Positions 1 to 7,194 of a stretch of DNA of 11,149 nucleotides are shown here, piece after piece. This DNA is from CAYMND01 sp964465065. GTDB taxonomy: Bacteria > Acidobacteriota > Aminicenantia > UBA2199. Under the pieces are notes generated by a model, which had not been told where the DNA came from, did no database searches, and saw nothing but the letters and a program-made list of their open reading frames with translations. The stretch covers positions 1 through 11,149 of the forward strand of contig CAYXHZ010000081.1 of NCBI GenBank assembly GCA_964465065.1, read 5' to 3'. The stretch's first letter is position 1. Every line of letters starts with the position of its first letter. A program made the translations under genes and the position numbers.

Positions 1-43
1 GCCGATTGCAACCGATACGACCCCGTTTCTGCCTGTCTATAAC

Positions 44-742
44 ATGATCGCCCCGGTTATGACGACGACGGTTATGGTTTTCGCCGATACCGAATGGCGT
101 ATGGTTCGGGAGTTGTTACCTGTCGTTTCCATCGCCGAGACCCCGTTCGGTGAACGTCTGGACCTTAGCATGCGCGGTCATCCGGTCCGTTTTGTCCAGG
201 GGGGCTGGGGTAAGATCAGCGCATCCGCCAGCACCCAATGGGTTTTGGATCAGAATCAACCCGACTTGCTGGTGAATTTGGGCACATGCGGCGGTATCGA
301 GGGCCGGGTGGAACAGGGGGAGATTGTTCTGGCGGAGCGAACCGTGGTCTACGATCTCATCGAACAGATGAGCGATGACGGCGGGGAAGCGGCCTTCTAC
401 GCCACGGAACTGGATCTCTCTTGGCTGCCTGCCGTCGTGCCTTGTGCGGTGAAGCGGGGGGTGATCGCTTCCGGCGATCGCGATATCCTCGTCCAGGACA
501 TTCCTCGTCTCGTCAAAGTGTATCGGGCCGTCGCCGCCGACTGGGAGTCCGCGGCTTTCGCCTGGGTGGCCCGACACGCCGGAGTCCGCACCCTCATTCT
601 GAGAGGGGTTTCGGATCTGGTGGGCGAAGATGGTGGAGAAGCCTATGGGAACTATGCTTTGTTCGCCGAGCGGACAAGGACGATTATGGAACGGCTCATC
701 AGCGATCTGCCGGATTGGCTGGATTGCCTGACGCATCTGTAA
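44..742 (+). CDS. MTA/SAH nucleosidase-like protein (PNP/UDP phosphorylase superfamily)
   Basis: Predicted cytoplasmic nucleosidase that would cleave the N-glycosidic bond of a purine nucleoside such as methylthioadenosine or S-adenosylhomocysteine. What is seen: the glycine-rich segment NLGTCGGIEG (residues 78-87), ASGDRDI (142-148), the ribose-binding-type block ADWESAAFAWVA (165-176, Glu168) and RGVSDL (187-192, Asp191 as the likely purine N7 proton donor). The total of 232 residues equals the usual length of bacterial MTA/SAH nucleosidases. Odd points: the Met that usually precedes the ribose-binding Glu is Trp167. No SD site precedes the ATG at 44 or the alternative ATGs at 59 and 74, and the frame stays open to the left edge, so the true start may be upstream. 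Tail to tail with the luxR-type gene. The exact substrate (MTA, SAH, futalosine or another nucleoside) cannot be decided; superfamily membership is fairly secure. Confidence 0.8.
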   Translation: MIAPVMTTTVMVFADTEWRMVRELLPVVSIAETPFGERLDLSMRGHPVRFVQGGWGKISASASTQWVLDQNQPDLLVNLGTCGGIEGRVEQGEIVLAERTVVYDLIEQMSDDGGEAAFYATELDLSWLPAVVPCAVKRGVIASGDRDILVQDIPRLVKVYRAVAADWESAAFAWVARHAGVRTLILRGVSDLVGEDGGEAYGNYALFAERTRTIMERLISDLPDWLDCLTHL

Positions 743-784
743 AACGGACGGGATGGAAGAGTATGATGTGAATGTCGGTCATTA

Positions 785-1702
785 TCATTCTTTCTTCTGC
801 AGTTTGATGATCAGGCTCATCAACTGTCCACGGCTGTTGACGCCTATTTTTTTATAGATGGCGGCAATGTGGTTGCGAATGGTGTTGGCGGAAATGAACA
901 GGGCGTCCTCGATCTCTTTGTTGCTTTTCCCCTTCAACAGCATGGTCAATACATCCAATTCGCGGTTGGACAGACTGTAGTTCTCCTGAAAAAATGGGGC
1001 GAGTTCCTGCTCTGACAGGCCTGAAGCCAGACGTATTTTTTTTCCATAAGAACGGGAATACCAGACAAATATGGCGATATTCAGGTAGAAAATGGACAGA
1101 GTCGGCACCGTTTCGCTGAGAGAACTGTATAGGGAAGTGAGCAGGAACAGGAGGTAACCGATAAGCAACAGTACCGTCAGAATTCTGGCATTCCCGGTCT
1201 TGGACTCTGGTTTGGCTGGACAGGACACCAGGAAAATGATCAGAGAAAGGACTATCAGGAACACTGGGGTCTGAATCATGCCCAGAGGAGGACAGACATG
1301 AAAGCCGTTGACTGTAACCGAATAGCGGAAAAAATCCAGAAAATGCAGTAAAAAATAGCTGAACGTGAACAAGACGAACGGGATGACGCCGGGGTATTTC
1401 TTTCTCCGCTCGGAAAAATGGAACAGCAGGGCAAGAATGGCGTAGAAAACCGCCGAGAGCAAGAAATAGCCCAAAATGTTGCCGAATGAATTGAGCTTGT
1501 GCAAGACATTGTGCTCGACATTGATAAGGCCGTAAAATTCCAGAAATTTGGCCAGGGAAAGGGTGGTGTGCAGACCGACCAAGGCCATGAATACTTTGTT
1601 AATCGAATTTTGCTGGCGTCGATCCTGCAGGTGTAGGGAATAGAGAACGATACTTCCGAAGATGAGCGGTGTAATCTGCCATATCATAAAAACATGCTTC
1701 AT
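785..1702 (-). CDS. Membrane-anchored LuxR-family transcriptional regulator
   Basis: A 305-residue protein with an N-terminal membrane half and a C-terminal LuxR/FixJ-type helix-turn-helix. About seven hydrophobic segments can be read (roughly residues 5-23, 37-57, 72-96, 105-125, 142-160, 173-195, 200-216). They are followed by a short linker and the HTH domain at about 242-300, with the typical LSNRELDVLTMLLKGKSNKE start and the recognition region ISANTIRNHIAAIYKKIGV. No receiver or kinase domain is present, so it is a one-component regulator that probably senses a membrane or periplasmic signal; the ligand is unknown. It is divergent from the permease gene at 1921, which is its most likely target besides itself. 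The ATG at 1702 has no clear SD; a second ATG lies at residue 6. The gene is more AT-rich than its neighbours. HTH assignment is secure; the sensory role is inferred. Confidence 0.85.
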   Translation of the reverse strand: MKHVFMIWQITPLIFGSIVLYSLHLQDRRQQNSINKVFMALVGLHTTLSLAKFLEFYGLINVEHNVLHKLNSFGNILGYFLLSAVFYAILALLFHFSERRKKYPGVIPFVLFTFSYFLLHFLDFFRYSVTVNGFHVCPPLGMIQTPVFLIVLSLIIFLVSCPAKPESKTGNARILTVLLLIGYLLFLLTSLYSSLSETVPTLSIFYLNIAIFVWYSRSYGKKIRLASGLSEQELAPFFQENYSLSNRELDVLTMLLKGKSNKEIEDALFISANTIRNHIAAIYKKIGVNSRGQLMSLIIKLQKKE

Positions 1703-1714
1703 GGAGTGAAACGC

Positions 1715-1743
1715 ATTGTATTGCAGTTTGAAAAATTACGCAA
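1715..1743 (-). promoter_or_regulatory. Candidate sigma70-type promoter for the luxR-type gene
   Basis: Read on the minus strand, TTGCGT (1743-1738) and TACAAT (1720-1715) are separated by exactly 17 bp. The -10 box matches 5 of 6 consensus bases but the -35 only about 3. Transcription would start only a few bases before the ATG at 1702, giving a very short leader, which fits the missing SD site. Matches of this quality occur by chance, so this is tentative. Confidence 0.3.
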
Positions 1744-1812
1744 CTGCCGCTCATCCATCCGTTCCGAACGCTTTTTCGATGATCGTTGAAGGTGGGACCA
1801 GGGGGTAGGAAA

Positions 1813-1835
1813 CTACTATTTTTTCAAAATGGTAG
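1813..1835. promoter_or_regulatory. 23-bp dyad in the divergent gap, candidate operator
   Basis: CTACTATTTT (1813-1822) and AAAATGGTAG (1826-1835) form an inverted repeat with 9 of 10 positions pairing (the tenth would be a G-U pair in RNA) around a 3-bp centre. It lies between the divergent luxR-type and permease genes, about 85 bp upstream of the permease ATG. Size and position suit a binding site for a dimeric regulator such as the adjacent LuxR protein. No T-run follows, so it does not look like a terminator. The symmetry is seen; the operator role is inferred. Confidence 0.4.
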
Positions 1836-1907
1836 CTTTGGCGGCTGGCGCGCTCCGCCTGGCGGTCGTATGGATGAGTGGATCGACAGACCCGGGTTCA
1901 GTCGGTC

Positions 1908-1912
1908 AGGAG
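1908..1912 (+). promoter_or_regulatory. Ribosome binding site of the permease gene
   Basis: AGGAG lies 8 bases before the ATG at 1921 and supports that start over other in-frame choices. Confidence 0.75.
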
Positions 1913-1920
1913 CGTGAAGC

Positions 1921-3285
1921 ATGAACAATGTACCAGCCTCCGGTCAGACAATCAGCCCTGTTCGGGCGGTGGCAATCGTGGCATCCAATATGATCGGAAC
2001 CGGAGTGTATACCAGTCTCGGTTTGCTGGCGGCCGGGATCCATTCTGTCTCGGCTCTGCTGTTGATCTGGATAAGCGGCGGCTTGGTTGCGCTGAGCGGC
2101 GCCTTGGTTTACGGGGAACTGGCCGCCCGGATGCCGCAGTCCGGTGGAGAATACATCTTTCTTTCCAAAATCTATCATCCCGCCATTGGATTCATGTCCG
2201 GATTCGTGTCGATGACCATCGGTTTCGCGGCGCCTCTGGCTATGACGGCTCTCGCTTTCGGGAGCTACGCTTCCCACCTCGTTTCCCTGGCGCCTCTGCA
2301 TATGGCCGTCGGTATTGTCCTGCTGTTGGCCGTTCTGAATTTGAGCGGCTTCCGTAAAGGAGTACACGCCAATTTTCTTTTTTCCATCATCAACATCCTG
2401 CTCATACTCGTTCTTTGCGTTTCCGGTTTATATAAAGGGCCACACCGCGATTTTCTGGTCACAATGGGGATGGACGACCTGAGGCAGGTGTTCAGCCCGA
2501 CTTTCGCCGTCATGCTGGTCTATGTTTCTTTCGCCTTTTCCGGCTGGAATTCGGCCACGTACATCACCCGCCAGATCCGGGATCCCGAAAGAAACCTTCA
2601 TAAAGTTCTATTCTGGGGAACCTTCAGCGTCATGTCGTTATACACGGCGCTCAATTTCATCTTTCTCTATACTGTGCCATTGGCGGATATGCAGGGTAAA
2701 CTCGATGTGGCCGTCATCTCCGCCCAGAGCATTTTCGGAAGTTCGGGCGGGAAGTATGTGGCCAGTTTAGTCTCAATCGGCCTCGTGGCCAATTTGAATT
2801 CCCTGTTCATTTTCGGTCCGCGGGTAACCCAGGCCATCGCGGCGGATCATCGGTCTTTGCAGCTTCTGGGAATTGAGAACCGGCATGGTATGCCGTTTTG
2901 GGCGACCATACTGCTGACGATGATCGCTCTCGTTCTGTTGCTGACTTCGACTTTCGAACAGATCATGGTTTTCATCGGATTCTCCATCAGCCTGTTTACG
3001 CTCTTGTCGGTGGCGGGACTATTCGTGCTGCGGTTCCGAGCGAGGAGGAAAGTCGAGGCAATTTACCGGACTTTCGCCTACCCATATGTTCCGGTTTTTT
3101 TCATCTTGATGGAAGGCTGTATGGCGGTGTACGTCCTGTTGGATCGGTTCTCTTCATCGTTGACGGGTCTGTTGATTGTCTTCGGCGGATTCCTGGTTTA
3201 CCTGCTTGTCGGCAAAACCGGATGCCGGGATCGTGACCCGAGAATGGAAGCCATCGGTAATTACGGCATGAAGGAGGCCAAATGA
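1921..3285 (+). CDS. APC-superfamily amino acid/polyamine permease
   Basis: Inner-membrane transporter of 454 residues with about twelve hydrophobic helices, the usual size and layout of the amino acid-polyamine-organocation superfamily. Diagnostic segments: the unwound TM1 with GTG in SNMIGTGVY (22-30), the loop after TM2 with YGELAARMPQSGGEY (64-78), and the TM6 region AFSGWNSATYITRQIRDPER (205-224), which matches the FxGW...DPxRN pattern of LAT-type members. It probably carries an amino acid or amine as exchanger or proton symporter; the substrate cannot be read from the sequence. The start is supported by AGGAG 8 bases upstream. The stop overlaps the ATG of the methyltransferase-like gene (ATGA at 3282), indicating an operon and coupled translation. 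Divergent from the membrane LuxR regulator, which may control it. Family call is strong. Confidence 0.9.
   Translation: MNNVPASGQTISPVRAVAIVASNMIGTGVYTSLGLLAAGIHSVSALLLIWISGGLVALSGALVYGELAARMPQSGGEYIFLSKIYHPAIGFMSGFVSMTIGFAAPLAMTALAFGSYASHLVSLAPLHMAVGIVLLLAVLNLSGFRKGVHANFLFSIINILLILVLCVSGLYKGPHRDFLVTMGMDDLRQVFSPTFAVMLVYVSFAFSGWNSATYITRQIRDPERNLHKVLFWGTFSVMSLYTALNFIFLYTVPLADMQGKLDVAVISAQSIFGSSGGKYVASLVSIGLVANLNSLFIFGPRVTQAIAADHRSLQLLGIENRHGMPFWATILLTMIALVLLLTSTFEQIMVFIGFSISLFTLLSVAGLFVLRFRARRKVEAIYRTFAYPYVPVFFILMEGCMAVYVLLDRFSSSLTGLLIVFGGFLVYLLVGKTGCRDRDPRMEAIGNYGMKEAK
3271..3277 (+). promoter_or_regulatory. Ribosome binding site inside the permease gene end
   Basis: AAGGAGG ends 4 bases before the ATG at 3282, within the last permease codons. 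It supports the overlapping start and its signal peptide. Confidence 0.75.
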
Positions 3286-3923
3286 AGATAGAGCTGATTT
3301 TTCCCCTTTTACTGTCTGTCTGTTTTTTTTCCTGGAGTGCGGAAACGCTGCAAGAACCGCATACTTGTCCGGTTGGCAGCGACCTCGATCAACGGGACCT
3401 GCGACGTAACGAGATGAGCAAGGAGAGCCGGGCCTTGGATATCGCCGCTATCCGCGAGGGCATGATGGTGGGAGAGCTGGGAGCGGGAGACGGATTTTTC
3501 ACGCTGATGCTGGCCCAGAGGGTTGGTGCCCGAGGACGGGTATATGCCAACGATATCGTCGACGAAGGTAGTTTGTCCGTCATCCGGCAGCGGGCAAGGC
3601 AGAGGGGTTTGAACAACATCGTCACCGTCGTGGGCACTGAGTTTGATACCAAACTGCCCCGGCAAAGCTGCGATGCCGTCTTCATCGTAAACGCGCTTCA
3701 TGATTTTTCCAGACCGGCCGAGGTACTCGGCGATCTGGCCGCTGTACTGAAGGAAAATGGCAAGGTGGTGATCGTGGATTCCGAAAACCCGACCATGACC
3801 CATGAGCGTTGGTTGTCGATTTTTGCGAAAACGCCGTTTTCCGTGTCCCTGTACGACGAGCGGAGTCTGTGGGCGCGTGCCGGGCGCAGAGGGGTCATCT
3901 TCATTCTCGCAGCCCGGAAATAA
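3282..3923 (+). CDS. Exported class I SAM-dependent methyltransferase-like protein
   Basis: A 213-residue protein. Residues 1-20 form a signal peptide (Lys2, a hydrophobic core LIFPLLLSVCFF, then SWSAE as a plausible cleavage region). The rest has a Rossmann-like methyltransferase fold: motif I VGELGAGDGFF (63-73), the acidic end of strand 2 at VYANDIV (87-93), DAVFIVNALHDF (131-142) as motif IV, and KENGKVVIVDSE (157-168) as the strand-5 region. Known relatives include small exported methyltransferase-fold proteins, but SAM is not expected in the periplasm, so substrate and even activity are unclear. Start chosen because a strong SD (AAGGAGG) sits just upstream and the ATG overlaps the permease stop. 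The coupling suggests that it acts together with the permease. Cys14 lies in LLSVC, a poor lipobox, so a lipoprotein is unlikely. It could instead be membrane-anchored by an uncleaved segment. Confidence 0.75.
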   Translation: MKIELIFPLLLSVCFFSWSAETLQEPHTCPVGSDLDQRDLRRNEMSKESRALDIAAIREGMMVGELGAGDGFFTLMLAQRVGARGRVYANDIVDEGSLSVIRQRARQRGLNNIVTVVGTEFDTKLPRQSCDAVFIVNALHDFSRPAEVLGDLAAVLKENGKVVIVDSENPTMTHERWLSIFAKTPFSVSLYDERSLWARAGRRGVIFILAARK

Positions 3924-3964
3924 GGCTTGTCTGATCCGGTCGAGTGCGCTCTGGCGGCAGATTG

Positions 3965-6763
3965 TTACAGCACTTTTCTCAGGAATTCGCCGGTATGGCT
4001 GTTCGGGCAGGCGGCCACTTCCTCGGGCGTGCCGCTGACGACGATGGCGCCGCCCATATTGCCGCCCTCGGGTCCCAGGTCGATGATGTGGTCGGCGCAC
4101 TTGATGACATCCAGGTTGTGTTCGATGACCAGCACTGTCGCCCCTTTGTCGACCAGAAAGTTGAGCACGGTGATCAGCTTGGCGACGTCCTCGAAGTGCA
4201 GACCGGTGGTCGGCTCGTCGAGCAGGTACAGGGTGCTGCCCGTGCTCTTCTTGGCCAGTTCACGGGTCAGTTTGATGCGCTGGGCCTCGCCGCCTGACAG
4301 GGTGGTGGCGCTCTGACCCAGCTGGATGTAGCCCAGACCGACTTTCTGCAGGGTGCTGAGTTTGCGGGTGATACCGGGCAGGGAGGAGAACAGTTCGGCC
4401 GCTTCGTCGACGCTGAGCGCCAGTACCTGGGCGATGTTGTGGTCCTTGAAGTGCACCGACAGGGTCTCCTGGTTGTAGCGTTTCCCTTTGCACTCCTCGC
4501 ACTCGATGTAGACGTCGGGCAGAAAGTTCATCTCGATCTTGATCATGCCGTCGCCGTTGCAGGTTTCGCAGCGGCCGCCGCTGACATTGAAGGAGAAACG
4601 TCCGGATTTGTAGCCGCGGATCTTGGCTTCGCGGGTAGCGGCGAATATGTTGCGGATTTCGTCGAACAGTTTGGTGTAGGTGGCCGGATTGCTGCGCGGG
4701 GTCCGGCCGATCGGGCTCTGGTCGATGACGATCAGCTGGTCGATCGGCGCATCGAACTCTATCCCGTCCAGCTGGTCGGGCAGGCCGGGCTGATGGCGCA
4801 GCTTGTGGTGGATGCCCTCGAAGAGCATGTCGTACATCAGGGTCGATTTTCCGCTGCCCGATACGCCGGTCAGAACGGTGAGAACCCCCTGTGGTATGTC
4901 GACGTCGATGCCTTGCAGGTTGTGCAGGCGGCAGCCGCGCAGGCGGATCCAGCCCGTCGGCGACCGCCGCTTTTGTGGCCGGGCGATCGATTTGCGTTTC
5001 GACAAGTAGGCGCCGGTGACCGAGTCCGGACAGGCCAGGATCTCCGCCAGGTTTCCGGAACAGACCACCCGACCGCCGTCACGTCCGGCTGCGGGGCCCA
5101 TGTCGACGATGTAATCTGCCGAGCGCATCATCTCTTCGTCGTGTTCGACCACGATCAGGCTGTTGCCGATGTCGCGCAGCTGTTTGAGGGTTTCGATCAG
5201 GCGGACGTTGTCGCGCGGGTGCAGGCCGATGGTCGGTTCGTCGAGGATGTAGAGAACCCCCATCAGGTTGGAACCGATCTGGGTGGCCAGGCGGATGCGC
5301 TGCGCTTCGCCGCCGGACAGGGTGGACATGTTGCGCGACAGGGAAATGTACCCCAGACCGACGTGTTCCAGAAAACGCAGCCGGGCCTGGATTTCCTTGA
5401 GCAGCTGCTGGGAGATCTCGCGATCGCGGTCCGAAAGCTCGAGTTCGGAAAAGAAGCGCTGGCAGTCGCGGATGGACAGGTCGGTGATCTCGATGATCGA
5501 GTGCCCGCCGACGGTCACGGCCAGTACCTTCTGTTTGAGACGCTGGCCGTGGCAGATCGGGCAGGGACTGACGCGCATGTATTTTTCGAGCTCCTGGCGC
5601 CGGTACTCGGAATCGGTTTGGGAATAGAGCCGTTGCGCCTGCGGGATCAGGCCCTCCCAATGTCCCTGGTGCGACCAGTAGGCCTGGCCGTTTTTCATGT
5701 GCATGCTGAATTTGATGGCTTCGTTCGAACCGTAGACCAGGGCCGAGAACTGTCTTTCGTCCAGATCGGCGATCGGACTGTCGACCGAAAAGCCGAAATG
5801 TTCGGCCACGGTGGCCACGTATTGGCCGCGCCAGCCGTCGACGGCGTTTCGGTAGATGGCCAGGGCTCCCTGGGCGATGGACAGGCTGCGGTCGGGGATG
5901 ATCAGGTTGGCGTCGAATTCCATGCTCACGCCCAGGCCGTGGCAGCTTTCGCAGGCGCCGAACGGGCTGTTGAAAGAGAACATGCGCGGCTGAAGTTCCT
6001 CGATGGTGAAGGCGCACTGGGGGCAGGCCATGCGGTTGGAGAAGATGGTTGCACGGTCATCCCGGTCGAGGATTACGGCCAGTCCGTCCGACAGCTTGAG
6101 TGCGGACTCCACGGCCGCTTCCAGGCGTGATTTCTTGCTCAGGTCGACCCGGTCGATCACCGCTTCGATGTCGTGCTGCTTGTAGCGCTCCAGGCTGAAG
6201 GGTTCGTCGCTGCGTTGAATCCGACCGTTGATGCGCACCCGGGTGTAGCCATCCTTGAGCAGGTCGGCCACCACTTTTTCGTGGTTGCCCTTCTTCTTGC
6301 GGACGACCGGGGCCAGCACGGTGACTGTGCCGCTGTGGGTGGCGATGATTTCCTGGCAGATCCGTTCGGCGGACTTGGCCTGGATGGACAGGCCGTGTTC
6401 CGGGCAGTGCGGTTCGCCGATGCGGGCGTAGAGCAGACGCAGGTGGTCGAAGATCTCGGTGGTGGTGCCGACGGTGCTGCGCGGGTTTTTGCTGGTGGTT
6501 TTCTGCTCGATGGAAATGGCCGGCGACAGACCGTCGATGCGGTCGACGTCGGGCTTGCTCATCAGTCCTAAAAACTGGCGGGCGTATGCCGAAAGCGATT
6601 CGACGTAACGCCTTTGTCCTTCGGCGTACAGGGTGTCGAAGGCCAGGGTGGATTTCCCGCTGCCCGATGGCCCGGTGACCACCACCAGCTTGTCGCGGGG
6701 GATTTCCAGGTCGATGTTTTTCAGATTGTGCTGTCTGGCGCCTTTGATGATTATGGAATTCAT
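3965..6763 (-). CDS. uvrA: UvrA, excinuclease ABC subunit A
   Basis: DNA-damage sensor of nucleotide excision repair: a cytoplasmic dimeric ABC ATPase that scans DNA and loads UvrB. The 932 residues are close to the usual ~940, so it is full length. Seen: first Walker A GPSGSGKST (31-39); zinc module with C247/C250 and C271/C274; CPIC (401-404); first signature LSGGEAQRI (482-490) with Walker B LYILDEPTIGLH (504-515); second Walker A GVSGSGKST (633-641); second zinc module C732/C735 and C755/C758; second signature LSGGEAQRI (822-830) with LYLLDEPTTGLH (845-856). All key residues are intact. The start MNSIIIKGARQHNLKNID matches the family; a GGAG lies about 14 bases upstream, too far for a good SD. 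Monocistronic here, tail to tail with the methyltransferase-like gene (41-bp gap, no clear terminator). I saw no LexA box of a type I recognise. Confidence 0.98.
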   Translation of the reverse strand: MNSIIIKGARQHNLKNIDLEIPRDKLVVVTGPSGSGKSTLAFDTLYAEGQRRYVESLSAYARQFLGLMSKPDVDRIDGLSPAISIEQKTTSKNPRSTVGTTTEIFDHLRLLYARIGEPHCPEHGLSIQAKSAERICQEIIATHSGTVTVLAPVVRKKKGNHEKVVADLLKDGYTRVRINGRIQRSDEPFSLERYKQHDIEAVIDRVDLSKKSRLEAAVESALKLSDGLAVILDRDDRATIFSNRMACPQCAFTIEELQPRMFSFNSPFGACESCHGLGVSMEFDANLIIPDRSLSIAQGALAIYRNAVDGWRGQYVATVAEHFGFSVDSPIADLDERQFSALVYGSNEAIKFSMHMKNGQAYWSHQGHWEGLIPQAQRLYSQTDSEYRRQELEKYMRVSPCPICHGQRLKQKVLAVTVGGHSIIEITDLSIRDCQRFFSELELSDRDREISQQLLKEIQARLRFLEHVGLGYISLSRNMSTLSGGEAQRIRLATQIGSNLMGVLYILDEPTIGLHPRDNVRLIETLKQLRDIGNSLIVVEHDEEMMRSADYIVDMGPAAGRDGGRVVCSGNLAEILACPDSVTGAYLSKRKSIARPQKRRSPTGWIRLRGCRLHNLQGIDVDIPQGVLTVLTGVSGSGKSTLMYDMLFEGIHHKLRHQPGLPDQLDGIEFDAPIDQLIVIDQSPIGRTPRSNPATYTKLFDEIRNIFAATREAKIRGYKSGRFSFNVSGGRCETCNGDGMIKIEMNFLPDVYIECEECKGKRYNQETLSVHFKDHNIAQVLALSVDEAAELFSSLPGITRKLSTLQKVGLGYIQLGQSATTLSGGEAQRIKLTRELAKKSTGSTLYLLDEPTTGLHFEDVAKLITVLNFLVDKGATVLVIEHNLDVIKCADHIIDLGPEGGNMGGAIVVSGTPEEVAACPNSHTGEFLRKVL

Positions 6764-6771
6764 GACAGGGG

Positions 6772-6831
6772 ATTATACTCCAGTTCGGCTTTAACGAGGA
6801 GACCGGCCTCTTGTGGTCAATTCGCATTATA
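6772..6831 (-). promoter_or_regulatory. Two TATAAT boxes upstream of uvrA
   Basis: On the minus strand two perfect -10 hexamers occur, at 6831-6826 and 6777-6772. Neither has a good -35 at 16-18 bp. The proximal one would start transcription within a couple of bases of the uvrA ATG (a nearly leaderless mRNA); the distal one would give a leader of roughly 55 bases. The exact hexamers are seen; their use is a guess. Confidence 0.3.
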
Positions 6832-6924
6832 CTACCCTGCCGTGACAGCATGTTGTCAGGTTTGAAGTGAAAAAGGTCCGGCGTCATGATCTGCCACGAT
6901 AATATAGCTGATCGGCACTGTCCT

Positions 6925-7122
6925 TTAATGAATTAACTGCGAATTGTTTTTTATCGGAGCGTTGGGGATTTTGTCCCCATCTTTCCAGAAAATTCTTGAG
7001 AGGCCGCTGTAAACCGATGTGATAATCATCATGGCATCTTTTCGTCTTTTATCATCTGCAAGCGATTCATACTCTATCCAGAAATAATTGTCCCGGTTTC
7101 CCGGCGAGCACAGGGTTTGCAT
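6925..7122 (-). CDS. Small hypothetical ORF, possibly a truncated remnant
   Basis: A 65-residue ORF starting MQTLCSPGNRDNYFWIEY and ending PIKNNSQLIH, with protein-like composition but no family I can name with confidence. It has no signal peptide, no membrane segment and no good SD (AAAGAA only). The frame stays open a little further upstream, to about 7164. It overlaps the likely promoter region of the gene at 7195. The pattern of an aromatic strand, a Lys/Arg-rich helix, then YSG and FWKDGD loosely recalls the C-terminal half of small secreted beta-rich proteins that end in a DGC...YP-type motif, which would make this a piece left after loss of its N-terminal half. That resemblance is weak. 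It may equally be a chance ORF. Confidence 0.3.
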   Translation of the reverse strand: MQTLCSPGNRDNYFWIEYESLADDKRRKDAMMIITSVYSGLSRIFWKDGDKIPNAPIKNNSQLIH

Positions 7123-7145
7123 TTCTTTTTTGTGTACGTTACCAT
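7117..7145 (+). promoter_or_regulatory. Weak candidate promoter for the transglutaminase operon
   Basis: TTGCAT (7117-7122) and TACCAT (7140-7145) are spaced 17 bp apart and would give a leader of about 40 bases before the ATG at 7195. Both boxes are mediocre (about 3 and 4 of 6 consensus bases), so it is only a candidate. Confidence 0.2.
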
Positions 7146-7182
7146 GCAGGGTCCGGTCAGTGTTTTACACACGGCTGGTTTC

Positions 7183-7188
7183 AGGAGG
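7183..7188 (+). promoter_or_regulatory. Ribosome binding site deciding the start at 7195
   Basis: A perfect AGGAGG ends 6 bases before the ATG at 7195. It places the start there rather than at the ATG at 7117, and so leaves a clean signal peptide at the N-terminus. Confidence 0.85.
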
Positions 7189-7194
7189 TCGGCC

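Larger units (their letters stand above)
6764..7194. other. AT-richer intergenic region between uvrA and the transglutaminase gene
   Basis: A 431-bp gap between divergent genes, less GC-rich than both flanks. It holds candidate promoter boxes for both directions, a small minus-strand ORF (6925-7122), and two small dyads: TGGGGA/TCCCCA at 6963-6979 and TGACA/TGTCA at 6843-6858. No RNA gene, repeat array or mobile element ends were recognised. Confidence 0.6.

Noticed and set aside
3924..3964. Bidirectional terminator between the methyltransferase-like gene and uvrA
   Set aside because: No stable hairpin with a T-run could be found in the 41-bp convergent gap.
3309..4100. 263-codon minus-strand frame across the methyltransferase-like gene and the uvrA end
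   Set aside because: Arg/His/Pro-rich shadow crossing two well-supported genes, without any recognisable domain.
4439..6130. 563-codon open frame on the plus strand opposite uvrA
   Set aside because: It lies wholly antisense to a clear uvrA; the translation is low-complexity and rich in Val, Asp, Gly and Ala, as expected from the reverse of GC-rich codons. No known motif.
6843..6858. TGACA-N6-TGTCA dyad upstream of uvrA as a LexA or other operator
   Set aside because: Arms of only 5 bp, no match to a LexA motif I know; expected by chance in a gap of this size.
6963..6979. TGGGGA/TCCCCA hairpin as a terminator
   Set aside because: No T-run of useful length follows on either strand, and no gene ends just before it; the stem is only 6 bp.
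7117..7194. N-terminal extension of the first DUF3857 protein from the ATG at 7117
   Set aside because: No SD before 7117, whereas AGGAGG sits 6 bases before the ATG at 7195, which starts exactly at a signal peptide.
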